Source of the DNA: Solwaraspora sp. WMMA2056
GTDB lineage: Bacteria; Actinomycetota; Actinomycetes; Mycobacteriales; Micromonosporaceae
Direction of reading: 5' to 3'
Length of the DNA stretch: 64,000 bases
Assembly (NCBI RefSeq): GCF_030345095.1
Contig: NZ_CP128360.1
Coordinates: 1,984,001-2,048,000 of the forward strand
The notes beneath the pieces were generated by a model. The model was not told the origin of the DNA, made no database searches, and worked only from the letters and a program-made list of their open reading frames with translations. This document shows positions 29,801 through 38,717 of the stretch, in pieces (position 1 is the first letter of the stretch; every line of letters starts with the position of its first letter). Position numbers and translations under genes: made by a program.

Positions 29801-30922
29801 GTGACCAGTGCCGACTATTCCGACCAGCTAAAAGATCTTGACGCCACGCTTCGCCGGATCGAGGCGGTCATCGACATCGATCGACTGCGCCGCGACCAGG
29901 CGGAGCTGGAGGAGGCCGCCTCCGCCCCCGACCTCTGGAACGACCAGGCGCGGGCACAGGAGGTCACCTCCCGGCTGTCGTACGCCAACGCGGAGATCGC
30001 CAAGCTGGAGTCGTTGCGTGCCCGGCTGGACGACGCGGCCTTGCTGCTGGAGATGGCACAGGCGGAGGAGGACGCCGGCACGGTCGCCGAAGTCGGCACC
30101 GAGCTGGCCGGGCTGCACAAGTCGATCGAGGAGCTGGAGGTCCGTACGCTGCTCTCCGGGGAGTACGACTCCCGGGAGGCATTGGTGGCGATCCGGGCGG
30201 GGGCCGGCGGCGTGGACGCCGCCGACTTCGCCGAGATGCTGCTGCGGATGTACCTGCGGTGGGCGGAGCGGCACGGTTACCCCACCGAGGTCTACGAGAC
30301 GTCGTACGCGGAGGAGGCCGGTCTCAAGTCGGCCACCTTCACCGTGAAGACCCCGTACGCGTTCGGCACTCTCAGCGTCGAGTCCGGTACGCACCGCCTG
30401 GTGCGGATCAGTCCCTTCGACAACCAGGGCCGGCGGCAGACCAGCTTCGCCGGCGTCGAGGTGCTGCCGGTGGTGGAGCAGACCGACCACATCGACATCC
30501 CGGAGAACGAGATCCGGACCGACGTCTACCGGTCGTCAGGGCCGGGTGGGCAGAGCGTCAACACGACCGACTCGGCGGTGCGGCTCACCCACATCCCCAC
30601 CGGGATCGTGGTCACCTGCCAGAACGAGAAGTCGCAGCTGCAGAACAAGGCGGCCGCGCTGCGGGTGCTGCAGGCCCGGTTGCTGGAACGCAAGCGGCAG
30701 GAGGAGCAGGCCAAGATGGCCGGGCTCAAGACGGACGCGGCCGGTTCCTGGGGCGACCAGATGCGCTCCTACGTGCTGCACCCGTACCAGATGGTCAAGG
30801 ACCTGCGGACCGAGCAGGAGACCGGCAACCCGACGGCGGTCTTCGACGGTGACCTGGATGCCTTCATCGAGGCGGGTATCCGATGGCGCAAGCAGCAGGA
30901 GATGGCCCAGGACCAGCACTGA
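29801..30922 (+). CDS. prfB: Peptide chain release factor 2
   Basis: A 373-residue class I release factor for UGA/UAA codons. The catalytic GGQ is in [10 protein letters not shown] near residue 249. The codon-recognition SPF tripeptide in [12 protein letters not shown] marks it as RF2, not RF1. The coding frame is continuous, with no programmed +1 frameshift of the kind found in many other bacteria. TTG 29792 is an alternative in-frame start. It precedes ftsE, ftsX, smpB and ssrA, a conserved actinobacterial order. Confidence 0.97.
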   Translation: MTSADYSDQLKDLDATLRRIEAVIDIDRLRRDQAELEEAASAPDLWNDQARAQEVTSRLSYANAEIAKLESLRARLDDAALLLEMAQAEEDAGTVAEVGTELAGLHKSIEELEVRTLLSGEYDSREALVAIRAGAGGVDAADFAEMLLRMYLRWAERHGYPTEVYETSYAEEAGLKSATFTVKTPYAFGTLSVESGTHRLVRISPFDNQGRRQTSFAGVEVLPVVEQTDHIDIPENEIRTDVYRSSGPGGQSVNTTDSAVRLTHIPTGIVVTCQNEKSQLQNKAAALRVLQARLLERKRQEEQAKMAGLKTDAAGSWGDQMRSYVLHPYQMVKDLRTEQETGNPTAVFDGDLDAFIEAGIRWRKQQEMAQDQH

Positions 30923-31098
30923 TCGCTGCAGGTCAACTACTCTTCGTGTTTTCTGGTCGACACTTGCTGTGACTGAGGCCATCATTTCGGGTGGTGTCGG
31001 TTCGGTCCGGACGGTTGATTTCTCGGCATTCGTGGGGAACGCCTGACACGAAACCTTGCACATAGCCGACATACAAGACACCAGCCTTCAGGCTGGAC

Positions 31099-31126
31099 TT
31101 GGCGTAGCGGTTACACCGCGTAGACT
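31099..31126 (+). promoter_or_regulatory. Candidate ftsE promoter, leaderless
   Basis: TTGGCG (31099-31104), 16-bp spacer, TAGACT (31121-31126). The ftsE GTG is at 31135, eight bases after the -10, and the intervening bases (CACCACCC) contain no ribosome site, so transcription probably begins at the start codon. A small hairpin CCAGCC-TTCA-GGCTGG (31081-31096) sits just upstream. Confidence 0.6.
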
Positions 31127-31134
31127 CACCACCC

Positions 31135-31815
31135 GTGATTGCGCTCGAGCAAGTGACGAAGACGTACCCGAAGGCGTCCCGGCCCTCGCTGGACAACGTG
31201 TCGGTGTCGATCGAGAAGGGCGAGTTCGTCTTCTTCATCGGTCCCTCCGGCTCCGGCAAGTCCACGATCATCAAGCTGCTGCTGCACGAGGTGACCCCCA
31301 ACACGGGCAAGGTCGTCGTGAACAGCAAGGACGTCACGACCATGCGCTCCTGGAAGATCCCGCACTTCCGGCGCTCCATCGGCTGTGTCTTCCAGGACTT
31401 CCGGCTGTTGCCCAACCGCACCGCGTACGAGAACGTCGCCTTCGCCCTCGAGGTGATCGGCAAGACCAAGGCGGTGGCCCGCCGGGTCGTTCCCGAGGTG
31501 CTGGAGCTGGTCGGCCTCGGCGGCAAGGAGCACCGCTACCCGCACGAGCTCTCCGGCGGCGAGCAGCAGCGGGTCGCAGTCGCGCGGGCGTTCGTGAACC
31601 GCCCGCTGATCCTGCTCGCCGACGAGCCGACGGGAAACCTGGACCCGGACACGTCGATCGAGATCATGCGTCTGCTGGACCGGATCAACCGGACCGGCAC
31701 GACGGTCGTGATGGTGACCCACGACTCCAACATCGTGAACCAGATGCGCCGCCGCGTCATCGAGATCGAGGCCGGCCGGATCGTCCGCGACCAGGCACGC
31801 GGCGTCTACGGGTGA
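31135..31815 (+). CDS. ftsE: Cell-division ABC ATPase FtsE
   Basis: The ATPase (226 aa) of the FtsEX complex that couples divisome position to peptidoglycan hydrolase activation. ABC motifs: Walker [10 protein letters not shown] near residue 37, Q-loop [10 protein letters not shown], signature [14 protein letters not shown], Walker [14 protein letters not shown] and H-loop VTHD. A strong leaderless promoter precedes it. It is separated by 110 bp from ftsX, a longer gap than usual for this pair. That gap has two GTGGTGACC elements 22 bases apart. Confidence 0.97.
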   Translation: MIALEQVTKTYPKASRPSLDNVSVSIEKGEFVFFIGPSGSGKSTIIKLLLHEVTPNTGKVVVNSKDVTTMRSWKIPHFRRSIGCVFQDFRLLPNRTAYENVAFALEVIGKTKAVARRVVPEVLELVGLGGKEHRYPHELSGGEQQRVAVARAFVNRPLILLADEPTGNLDPDTSIEIMRLLDRINRTGTTVVMVTHDSNIVNQMRRRVIEIEAGRIVRDQARGVYG

Positions 31816-31925
31816 CAGCACCACGCCGTCGGTAGTCACCGGCGGCCGGCACGTGGTGACCCGAGCAGACCAGCATGTGGTGACCAAGAACGACCATTCT
31901 GCGTCAGATCCGGAAGAGGAACCCG

Positions 31926-32801
31926 ATGCGCGCGAAATACGTCCTGTCCGAGGTGATGGTCGGGCTGTGGCGCAACGTGACCATGACCGTCGCCATGATC
32001 ATCACCATGGCGGTGTCGCTCACCATGCTGGGCGCGAGTGGCCTGATGTACCTGCAGGTCAACTCGATGAAGGACTTCTACTACGACCAGATCGAGGTCT
32101 CGATCTTCCTGGTCTCCGACGTCTCCGAGGAGCAGCGCACCAGCCTGCAGAGCTCGCTGGACGCCGACCCGCTGATCTCCACGGTGACCTACGAGTCGCG
32201 GGAGGAGGCGTACGAGCGCTTCCGCACCCTCTACGCGGACGCCCAGGACCTGGTGAACGCGGTCAAACCGGAACAGCTGCCGGAGTCCTTCCGGATCAAG
32301 CTGGTCGACCCGGAGGAGTACCAGGCGATCTTCGACAAGTACAACGGCACCGAGGGCATCGACGAGATCGTCGACCAGCGAAGACTGCTCGACAAGATCT
32401 TCAACATCCTCAGCTCGGTGCAGAGCATGGCGCTGATCGCCGCCTCGATCATGGCGGTCGCGGCGTTGATGCTGGTCGGTAACACCATCCAGGTCGCCGC
32501 GTACAGCAAACGGCGTGAGGTCGCCGTCATGAAGCTGGTCGGCGCCTCCAACTGGTTCATCCAGGCACCGTTCGTCCTGGAAGCGGTCGTCGCCGGCCTG
32601 TTCGGCGCGATCCTCGGCTTCGGTGCCCTGGTGCTCGGCAAGATGTTCCTGCTCGACGGCTCGCTACGGGACCTCACCGAGCTGCTGACCCCGATCGAGT
32701 GGAGCAGCGTCCTGCTGATGTTCCCGCTGATGGCCGGTGTCGGCAGCCTGGTCAGCGCGGTGACCGCCTGGGTGACGCTGCGGTTCTACCTGCGGGTCTG
32801 A
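31926..32801 (+). CDS. ftsX: Cell-division membrane protein FtsX
   Basis: The membrane partner of FtsE (291 aa). Topology is the FtsX standard: short cytoplasmic N-terminus (MRAKYVLSEVMVGLWRN), first membrane helix (MTVAMIITMAVSLTMLGASG), extracellular domain of about 120 residues that contacts cell-wall hydrolase activators, and three C-terminal helices (MALIAASIMAVAALMLVG, APFVLEAVVAGLFGAILG, VLLMFPLMAGVGSLVSAV). A cytoplasmic KRREVAVMKLVGAS loop is characteristic. Confidence 0.96.
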   Translation: MRAKYVLSEVMVGLWRNVTMTVAMIITMAVSLTMLGASGLMYLQVNSMKDFYYDQIEVSIFLVSDVSEEQRTSLQSSLDADPLISTVTYESREEAYERFRTLYADAQDLVNAVKPEQLPESFRIKLVDPEEYQAIFDKYNGTEGIDEIVDQRRLLDKIFNILSSVQSMALIAASIMAVAALMLVGNTIQVAAYSKRREVAVMKLVGASNWFIQAPFVLEAVVAGLFGAILGFGALVLGKMFLLDGSLRDLTELLTPIEWSSVLLMFPLMAGVGSLVSAVTAWVTLRFYLRV

Positions 32802-32869
32802 GTCGACCGCCAACCGGCGACCCGCATCCGCCGGACACCACCGTGGCACCTGCCTACGACGCCACTGTC

Positions 32870-32918
32870 GACGCGGCCGGTGCCGGCACGGAAAACCCGT
32901 GCCGGCACCGGCCGCGTC
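32870..32918. terminator. 22-bp perfect hairpin after ftsX
   Basis: The arm at 32870-32891 (begins GACGCGGCCGGTG) is matched exactly in reverse complement by 32897-32918, with a 5-base loop AAAAC. It is the strongest hairpin of the core region, placed between ftsX and smpB. There is no T-tract; actinobacterial terminators often lack one. Confidence 0.8.
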
Positions 32919-33012
32919 GCGCGGTACCATTGCGCGGTCGCCGGGCGGACCGGCGACACCGACCGACCGCAGGTGAGCGGGTGCGGTCCGGCCAGTCGGG
33001 AGGGGCAGCGCG

Positions 33013-33489
33013 ATGCCGCGGGAGAAGGGGCGCAAGGTCGTCGCCTCCAATCGCAAGGCCCGGCACGACTACGCCATCACCGACGTCTACGAGGCCGGCA
33101 TGGCCCTGACCGGCACCGAGGTCAAGTCGCTGCGGGCCGGGCGGGCGTCGCTGGTGGACGCCTTCGCCCAGGAACGGCAGGGCGAGATCTACCTGTACGG
33201 CATGCACATCCCCGAGTACGTCCAGGGCACCTGGACCAACCACGAACCACGGCGGACCCGCAAGCTGCTGCTGCACCGCACCGAGATCGACCGGCTGCTC
33301 GGCAAGCTTCGCGAAGGCGGCCTGACCCTGGTCCCGCTGCAGGTCTACTTTTCCGACGGCTGGGCCAAGGTGGAGCTGGCGCTGGCCCGGGGCAAGAAGT
33401 CGTACGACAAGCGGCAGGACCTGGCCAAGCGGGACGCCGACCGGGAGATCCAGCGGGCCGTGGGCCGGCGGGGCAAGGGTATGGACTGA
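33013..33489 (+). CDS. smpB: SsrA-binding protein SmpB
   Basis: The tmRNA-binding partner in trans-translation (158 aa), with [37 protein letters not shown] and the RNA-binding [27 protein letters not shown], cited in part. The basic C-terminal tail [18 protein letters not shown] enters the decoding centre. GGGAGGGGC precedes the ATG. The ssrA RNA gene follows 0.8 kb downstream. Confidence 0.97.
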   Translation: MPREKGRKVVASNRKARHDYAITDVYEAGMALTGTEVKSLRAGRASLVDAFAQERQGEIYLYGMHIPEYVQGTWTNHEPRRTRKLLLHRTEIDRLLGKLREGGLTLVPLQVYFSDGWAKVELALARGKKSYDKRQDLAKRDADREIQRAVGRRGKGMD

Positions 33490-33524
33490 CATGCCGGCAG
33501 GTGCCCTGACCACTGGAGGCACCC

Positions 33525-34202
33525 ATGCCTAGGCGCGCCCCCGACGCCGTGTCGCTGTCACCGATCCGTTCCGGCTGGGCGGTCGGGCTCGGAGTCGTCC
33601 TCGCCCTCGTCTTCGGCGGCACCGTCTGGGCGGCGATCGCCCGGGACGATCCGGCACCCGCCCAGCTGATCATCGTCCACCCGTCCGCTTCGCTGCCCGG
33701 CCCACCGCCGGTGGCCGAGCGCGGTCTCGGTGCCGGTCCGTCAGCCACCGCGTCGCCGTCGCCGTCGCCCACCGGGTCGTCGCCGTCGGCCACGCCGAGT
33801 CTGACCCCGTCGGCGCCGTCCGCCCCACCGACCTCACCGGCCCCCTCCGCCCCGGCGGCCCGTCCGTCGCCGACACCGCCGTCGGCGGTCGAGGTCACCG
33901 CGCGGTACGTGTTGAGCAGCACCTGGGACCAGGGGTTCGTCGCCAACGTCGACGTGGTCAACTCCTCGGCCCGCAGCCAGACCTTCGACGTACGGCTGAC
34001 CTTCCCGGACACGGTGGCGATCACCGTGACCGGCTTCTGGAACGCCACGCCGTCCACCGCCGGCAACACCCTTGTCTTCACCGGCGGCCCGCTGGCGCCC
34101 GGTGGGAAGGTGCGGTTCGGCTTCCAGGCGGAGAAAAACCGGTCATCACAGGTCAATCCGACCGGCTGCACCGTGAACGGGCGGCCGTGCGTCGGCGTCT
34201 GA
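33525..34202 (+). CDS. Membrane-anchored or secreted CBM2-like protein
   Basis: A 225-residue protein with an N-terminal membrane or signal segment (GWAVGLGVVLALVFGGTVWAA), a Ser/Pro/Thr linker (residues about 70-120), and a C-terminal domain of about 100 residues. That domain resembles cellulose-binding family 2 modules (ARYVLSSTWDQGFVANVDVVN, TVTGFWNA, FTGGPLAPGGKVRFGFQAEK, NPTGCTVNGRPC). No catalytic domain is attached. It sits between smpB and ssrA with its own ribosome site. It may bind cell-surface or plant polysaccharide. Confidence 0.78.
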   Translation: MPRRAPDAVSLSPIRSGWAVGLGVVLALVFGGTVWAAIARDDPAPAQLIIVHPSASLPGPPPVAERGLGAGPSATASPSPSPTGSSPSATPSLTPSAPSAPPTSPAPSAPAARPSPTPPSAVEVTARYVLSSTWDQGFVANVDVVNSSARSQTFDVRLTFPDTVAITVTGFWNATPSTAGNTLVFTGGPLAPGGKVRFGFQAEKNRSSQVNPTGCTVNGRPCVGV

Positions 34203-34321
34203 CCGCCGGCGCACGGAACCGGAATGAAGTTGTCGCCGGGAGGCGTTACGATTGACGAAGCTGCGGACCGCATCGGGCCGCAGGGCGCATCAGCTCGTCT
34301 GGTGCGCCGCACGGCACACCA

Positions 34322-34692
34322 GGGGGTGACTGGTTTCGACTTCGTACGTTGCGGCAGGGGAAGCGAGCCGAGGAAGCCGACGTCGTCTCGAGAATCGATC
34401 GTCGGAAACCAATAAGCGCCAAGTCTAATCGCGCTGACTTCGCTCTCGCCGCCTGAGGCGAGTAGCGAGTCTGTCGGTCTGGGAGTGCCTTCGGCCCAGT
34501 AACCGGCATCAGTAAGAGGGCTGGCCAATCGAACCCGGTCGCGGGGTTCGTGCGGCGAGATCAACTGCGGCTGGGCCCGTCACATCGACTCGCTCGCGTG
34601 ATCGATGGGGCCGAGTAGAGGCACAGCGAGCTGCGCTCGGAGAAGCCCTGGCAAGACGCCGAAGGACCCGGGTTCGATTCCCGGCACCTCCA
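34322..34692 (+). ncRNA. ssrA: Transfer-messenger RNA (tmRNA)
   Basis: The tRNA-like 5' end GGGGGTGACTGGTTTCGACT pairs through GGGGGTG with CACCTCC at 34685-34691; the T-arm GGGTTCGATTCCC is complete. The discriminator A is at 34692 and CCA is not encoded. The tag-coding segment reads from GCC at 34418 to TGA at 34454-34456 as AKSNRADFALAA, a 12-residue degradation tag with the usual LAA end. It works with SmpB, encoded just upstream, to rescue stalled ribosomes. Confidence 0.95.
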
Positions 34693-34699
34693 CGGACGA

Positions 34700-34735
34700 C
34701 GACTGGCCCTCCGCCACCAGGCGGGGGGCCAGTCG
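34700..34735. terminator. tmRNA terminator hairpin
   Basis: A 16-bp stem (34700-34715 with 34720-34735; one G-U pair) with loop ACCA starts eight bases after the mature tmRNA end. Confidence 0.85.
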
Positions 34736-34864
34736 CATGAGCGGGCCGGGCTCGACGCCCTGACCGCTGATAGGCGGGAGCAGCGAAGCAAGGGAGCCCC
34801 CTAGTGTCGGGGTGCCGGCCCTGGTGCCGGGAACCGGTGCCCGTCGGGGTGCGTCTGACCCGAC

Positions 34865-35836
34865 ATGCGCCGTTTCATCGCCCTGCTGGGCGTACCGCTG
34901 CTGTTGATCGCCGCTTGTGCCCGCCCTGACGCCACCGGACCTGGCGGACCCGGCGGCCCGGCGGACCAGCGCTGGGAGGCATTCCAGCGCCGCGCCGACG
35001 TGGTCGCCGAGGCCTGGCGCACGGCCGCCGGCCGGCCGCAGTGGCAGGCCGGCTACGCGCCACTGCAGAGCCTGACCGTGCTTCCCGCCGACCCCGGCTT
35101 CACTCCCGAGACCGAGCAGGCGTTCCTCGCCGGCTGGTTCCGCAGTGAGGTGCCGGTGCCGGGCGAGCGGCCCGCCGACGGCACGGTCACCTTTCCCGAC
35201 GGGACGCTGTCCGTACCCGTGGTCAGCGCCGCCGAGGCGTACGCCGCCATCGACCAGGGCGACCCTCCGCCGTGCCCGACTGACGACCCCGTGCGACCCG
35301 GCCCCGACCCGACCGGGTCGACCAGCGGTGGCCCGGACACCAGCGTCACGCACTCCCTGCCGATGACGGGTTGCGCAGGGCTCACCGTTACCGGGGTCAC
35401 CCTCGGCACCGTCGAGTTGCTGACCAGCCGGGGCACCGCGCAGGTGCCGGCCTGGCTGTTCGAGGTCGCCGAGCTCGACACGGCGGTGGCCCGGGTCGCC
35501 GTCGACGACAGTGTCAGCATTCCGACACCCAGCCCGCAGGTCGCGGCGCCGGACGGGCTGACCGATTTCGTCGTCACCCAGGATCTCACCGGAGTCGACG
35601 GCAGCGATCTCGGGTTCCGACTCGGCGTCGGTGCCTGCGACAGCGAGATCACCCCGTTCGTTCAGGAGTACACCGACGCGGTCGTGGTCTCCGGCGGTGT
35701 GGTGCGCAGCGGTGACGCCTGCACCGACCAGCTGTTGCTGCATCCCGTCACGGTGACTCTCGACGAGCCGCTCGGTGCCCGTACGGTGCTCGACGCGCTC
35801 ACCGGAACGCCACTGCACGTCGTCACGGCCGGCTGA
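34865..35836 (+). CDS. Putative lipoprotein
   Basis: A 323-residue exported protein with a lipoprotein signal: MRRFIALLGVPLLLIAACA, lipobox IAAC, Cys at about residue 18. The mature part has no repeat and no enzyme motif that I recognise. Several Cys residues (near 137, 170, 258 and 288) could form disulfides. The next small gene follows three bases after its stop, suggesting co-transcription. Function unknown. Confidence 0.72.
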   Translation: MRRFIALLGVPLLLIAACARPDATGPGGPGGPADQRWEAFQRRADVVAEAWRTAAGRPQWQAGYAPLQSLTVLPADPGFTPETEQAFLAGWFRSEVPVPGERPADGTVTFPDGTLSVPVVSAAEAYAAIDQGDPPPCPTDDPVRPGPDPTGSTSGGPDTSVTHSLPMTGCAGLTVTGVTLGTVELLTSRGTAQVPAWLFEVAELDTAVARVAVDDSVSIPTPSPQVAAPDGLTDFVVTQDLTGVDGSDLGFRLGVGACDSEITPFVQEYTDAVVVSGGVVRSGDACTDQLLLHPVTVTLDEPLGARTVLDALTGTPLHVVTAG

Positions 35837-35839
35837 GCC

Positions 35840-36151
35840 ATGCCTCAGCCGTACGGTCCGGGTCAGGAGCCGGGCGACGACTCCGTGGCGGTGCTGCACC
35901 GGTCGACCGTCGACGGCGACCCGGCCGCTGCCAGTTGGCAGCTCGCCGTCGGCGAGGCCGTCGTCGTCGCCGGGGACGCCGCGACCGCGAACCGGATCAG
36001 GATGTGCCTCGACGCGGCCGGAATCACCGCCGCGACCGTACTGGTGACCCCCGCAGCCACCGCGACGCTGTCGTCCGGGCCGCTGTCCGGGCCGCTGTCC
36101 GGGCCGCTGTCGTCAGGGCAGCTCGAACGGCAGGGTGATCCCGTCGAGTGA
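35840..36151 (+). CDS. Small hypothetical protein with GPLS repeats
   Basis: A 103-residue frame starting three bases after the lipoprotein stop. The central part (SWQLAVGEAVVVAGDAATA, RMCLDAAGITAATVLV) looks like a compact alpha/beta domain. The end contains three 12-bp repeats encoding GPLSGPLSGPLS. Its last 39 bases overlap the convergent phosphorylase gene, so the C-terminus, or the whole frame, is uncertain. No family recognised. Confidence 0.5.
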   Translation: MPQPYGPGQEPGDDSVAVLHRSTVDGDPAAASWQLAVGEAVVVAGDAATANRIRMCLDAAGITAATVLVTPAATATLSSGPLSGPLSGPLSSGQLERQGDPVE

Positions 36152-36916
36152 CCGCGGGCAGTCGCAGTCGCGATCGGTCGGCCACTGCGCCAGCGCGGCC
36201 AGCAACAGACCGCGCAGCCGGTCGGTGTTCTCACCGAAGACCCGGAACACCTCGTCCTGGGTGACCGCGTGCCCGCTGTCGACTCCCGCGTCCAGATCGG
36301 TCACCAGCGCGATCGAGGTGTAACAGAGGGCCAGCTCCCGGGCCAGAACCGCCTCGGGGTGGCCGGTCATGTTCACCAGGGTGCCGCCGATCGCGGTGAA
36401 CCAGCGCGACTCCGCCCGGGTGGAGAAGCGCGGCCCTTCCACGACCACGACCGTACCGCCGTCGCGCGGTGCCAGGCCCTGTTCGGTGCCGACCCGCAAC
36501 AGCATCGACCGGCCGGTCGGGCAGTACGGGTCGGCGAAGCTGACGTGCACCGCCCCCCGGTCGTAGTAGGTCTGCGTCCGCCCGGTGGTGCGGTCGATCA
36601 GCTGGTCGGGCACCACGAACGTGCCCGGGCCGTGATCGGGCCGCAGTCCGCCGACCGCGCACGGGGCCAGCACCTGGCGCACGCCGAGCGAGCGCAACGC
36701 CCACATGTTCGCCCGGTAAGGGATCAGGTGCGGTGGGTACTGGTGCGCCCGGCCGTGTCGGGGCAGGAACGCGACCCGGCGTCCGCCGACGTCGGCGATG
36801 GTGATCACGTCGGACGGTTCGCCGTACGGGGTGTCCACCCGGTGCTCCGTCGCGTTGTCCAGCAACGCGTACAGCCCCGAACCGCCGACGACCGCCAGTT
36901 CCGCCTGTGCCTGCAC
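36113..36916 (-). CDS. mtnP: S-methyl-5'-thioadenosine phosphorylase-like enzyme
   Basis: A 267-residue PNP/MTAP-family enzyme that phosphorolytically cleaves methylthioadenosine (or a related purine nucleoside) for methionine and adenine salvage. Seen: VVGGSGLYAL near the start, PRHGRAHQYPPHLIPYRANM (phosphate binding), VEGPRFSTRAESRWF and VNMTGHPEAVLARELALCY (base/ribose site). GTG 36916 follows GGGAGGGA; the open frame extends upstream to 37141 without similarity. Substrate choice between MTA and another nucleoside cannot be settled by eye. A CGGTTA/TAACCG dyad at 36972-36988 lies in the divergent gap to algH. Confidence 0.88.
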   Translation of the reverse strand: MQAQAELAVVGGSGLYALLDNATEHRVDTPYGEPSDVITIADVGGRRVAFLPRHGRAHQYPPHLIPYRANMWALRSLGVRQVLAPCAVGGLRPDHGPGTFVVPDQLIDRTTGRTQTYYDRGAVHVSFADPYCPTGRSMLLRVGTEQGLAPRDGGTVVVVEGPRFSTRAESRWFTAIGGTLVNMTGHPEAVLARELALCYTSIALVTDLDAGVDSGHAVTQDEVFRVFGENTDRLRGLLLAALAQWPTDRDCDCPRSLDGITLPFELP

Positions 36917-37211
36917 CTGGTCCCTCCCCGGGTCGGGCGGGGTGACCGGAAACACCGATGGCACGCCCGCGCGGTTAGACCTTAACCGGGTGCTGCCGAG
37001 CAAGCTATGGTGCCAGGCATGGCGTTCACGGCACCGACGACGGCCTCGGGCTGCGCGGGTCCATGGGCTGTCCGGCCGGCGCGACCCGCACGCGCTCTGG
37101 CGGGTCACGCCGGCGCGGTACGTGCGCCTGCGGTAGGTCACGGCGGCGCGGTAGGCGCGCCTACAGGAGGTCGAGGTGCAGGGTGAGGGTCAGCGGATCG
37201 GAGGACGGTCG

Positions 37212-37766
37212 ATGGCGTCGATGACCGGCCAACTGCTGGTCGCGACTCCCACGCTCAAAGACCCCAACTTCGACCGTACGGTGGTCCTGCTGGTCGCCCA
37301 CGAGGTGGCCGGCGCGCTCGGCGTGGTGCTGAACCGGGCCACCGAGGTGCCGGTCGCGGAGGTGCTGGGCGGTTGGGCCGGCCTGGCCCGGGAGCCCTCG
37401 GTGTTGTTCGAAGGCGGTCCGGTGCAGCCGGAGTCGGCGATCTGCCTGGCCCGGACCCGCACCCAGACCGGCCGGGTGAAGGGCTTCCACCGGATCGCCG
37501 GGCCGTTGGGCACCGTGGATCTGTCCACCGACCCCGGTCCGCTGGCCGAGTCAGTCTCCGGCATCCGGGTCTTCGCCGGCTACTCGGGCTGGTCGGCGGG
37601 CCAGCTCGAGGAGGAGATCAACGCCGGCTCGTGGTTCGTACTGGACGGCCTGCCGGATGATCCGTTCATGACCCGCCCGGAGGACCTGTGGCCGATGGTG
37701 CTGCGCCGGCAGGGCGGCATGATGTCGGCGGTGGCGCACTTCCCGGCGGACGTCTCGTCGAACTGA
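37212..37766 (+). CDS. AlgH / UPF0301 family protein
   Basis: A 184-residue protein of the YqgE/AlgH family: TGQLLVATPTLKDPNFDRTVV, LGVVLNRAT, FEGGPVQPESAICL and RVFAGYSGWSAGQLEEEI. The biochemical role is unknown. ATG 37212 is preceded by GGAGGACGG. It is the last core gene before tRNA-Ala and the accessory half of the window. Confidence 0.9.
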   Translation: MASMTGQLLVATPTLKDPNFDRTVVLLVAHEVAGALGVVLNRATEVPVAEVLGGWAGLAREPSVLFEGGPVQPESAICLARTRTQTGRVKGFHRIAGPLGTVDLSTDPGPLAESVSGIRVFAGYSGWSAGQLEEEINAGSWFVLDGLPDDPFMTRPEDLWPMVLRRQGGMMSAVAHFPADVSSN

Positions 37767-37776
37767 CCCCCGCGAG

Positions 37777-37805
37777 ATGACCCTGCGCAGGGGCATGTGT
37801 AATAT
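37777..37805 (+). promoter_or_regulatory. tRNA-Ala promoter
   Basis: ATGACC (37777-37782), 17-bp spacer, TAATAT (37800-37805), about 32 bases before the mature tRNA. A small leader hairpin GCCCGG/CCGGGC (37814-37830) follows the predicted start. Confidence 0.6.
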
Positions 37806-37837
37806 TGCCGAGTGCCCGGGAGATCCGGGCCGACCAG

Positions 37838-37910
37838 GGGGCCGTGGCGCAGCTGGTAGCGCACCACACTGGCAGTGTGGGGGTCAGGGGTTCGAGTCCC
37901 CTCGGCTCCA
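37838..37910 (+). tRNA. tRNA-Ala (anticodon GGC)
   Basis: A 73-nt cloverleaf. The acceptor GGGGCCG pairs with CGGCTCC (one G-U), the D-stem is GCGC/GCGC, the anticodon stem CCACA/TGTGG carries loop CTGGCAG with GGC at 37871-37873, and the T-stem is AGGGG/CCCCT with loop TTCGAGT. The discriminator is A and CCA is not encoded. A 14-bp copy of its 3' end plus flank recurs at 62489. Confidence 0.97.
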
Positions 37911-37913
37911 CCC
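37900..37913 (+). repeat. Possible attachment-site core, left copy
   Basis: CCTCGGCTCCACCC covers the end of the T-stem, the 3' acceptor strand and three flanking bases of tRNA-Ala. The identical 14-mer is at 62489-62502 in the same orientation. tRNA 3' ends are common integration targets. Confidence 0.5.
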
Positions 37914-37922
37914 CTAAGTGGG

Positions 37923-37963
37923 TCAAGGGCTTGTTTGTCGAATCGGGACGGGCAAGCCCTTGA
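37923..37963. terminator. Inverted repeat downstream of tRNA-Ala
   Basis: TCAAGGGCTTG (37923-37933) pairs with CAAGCCCTTGA (37953-37963) across 19 bases; an outer GGGTCAA/TTGACCC pair could compete. It probably ends tRNA transcription. Confidence 0.55.
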
Positions 37964-38277
37964 TCATTTGACCCCCATTCGACCTCTGACGGGGCCCATG
38001 ACCCGGCAGATGCAATTATGTGACGGCGGTCACTTTGCCGGCCCTGTTGGATCACAGGGTGGACAGGATGGCACGGCGCCAGCCCGCTGCAGCGTGTTGG
38101 CCTCCGGTTCTCGGCGGTCCGACGCGGTAACCGCCCCCCTCGCCCCGGCCGAAAGGGCTTATTCAGTCGGGCTGGGTGCGAGTATGGCGCGCGCTCGTGC
38201 GGCGGGAGCTACTTTCTGATGCCAGATGGTGATTAGTCGATAGAGGGCCCGGCAGTCCGGGTAGCGGGGGGGATATT
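37964..38277. other. Intergenic, no gene seen
   Basis: Between the tRNA terminator and the HNH pseudogene I see no convincing reading frame or RNA. A G-run at 38266-38272 serves as ribosome site for the pseudogene. Composition is less GC-biased than the core region, consistent with recently acquired or decaying DNA. Confidence 0.5.
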
Positions 38278-38717
38278 GTGTCGAGCGGACCGCGCGGCCG
38301 GGAACGCCAGGGTCGGGCGTGTGGGTTCTGTGGCCTAACCGGATCTCTCAGCAAGAGCACATCTGGCCTCGATGGATGCACCGGTACCTGAAGTCCTCGA
38401 ACGCCACCCGCTACGTACGCCATGCCGGCTTTCGGCGAGCTTCTGTCGATGTCTTCACCGAGGATCCGACTGTAGTGACTGAGCGCCAAGGTTCTGTCCC
38501 GACGTTGGTTGCGCGAGAGGTCTGTCAGGGTTGCAACAACGGGTGGGTGAGTCAGCTTGAGCAGCGGGTGAAACCCACGGCGTCAGACCTGATCGATTCG
38601 GCCAGCAGCCGACAGCCACTTGTGATTCAGTCGGATCGGGCAGCCGATCTTGCTACCTGGGCAATTAGGACGGCGTGGATGAGGGAAGTTTCCACACCAA
38701 CGCCGGCGACAACAACG
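38278..38717 (+). pseudogene. HNH-endonuclease-like gene, frameshifted and cut by IS66
   Basis: Translation from GTG 38278, preceded by a G-rich ribosome site, gives a zinc-knuckle CGFCG. One base is missing near 38355. The shifted frame then continues EHIWPRWMHRYL, VCQGCNNGW and LEQRVKP, the HNH/zinc pattern of small endonuclease-like proteins in mobile DNA. The frame is broken again at 38718 by the IS66 insertion and resumes in phase for 15 codons at 40247-40291. Two separate lesions make it non-functional. Such genes often belong to phage or defence cargo; the original role is unknown. Confidence 0.7.
38710..38717. repeat. 8-bp target-site duplication, left copy (IS66)
   Basis: CAACAACG at 38710-38717 is repeated exactly at 40239-40246, immediately outside the two inverted repeats of the element. 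Eight bases is the usual duplication length for IS66. Confidence 0.9.

Noticed and set aside
29801-30922. Programmed +1 frameshift in prfB
   Set aside because: The frame is continuous from start to stop with GGQ and SPF motifs in phase; no in-frame early TGA was found.
33725-33900. Possible tandem-repeat element
   Set aside because: It is the Ser/Pro/Thr linker of the CBM2-like protein; codon repetition reflects the amino-acid composition.
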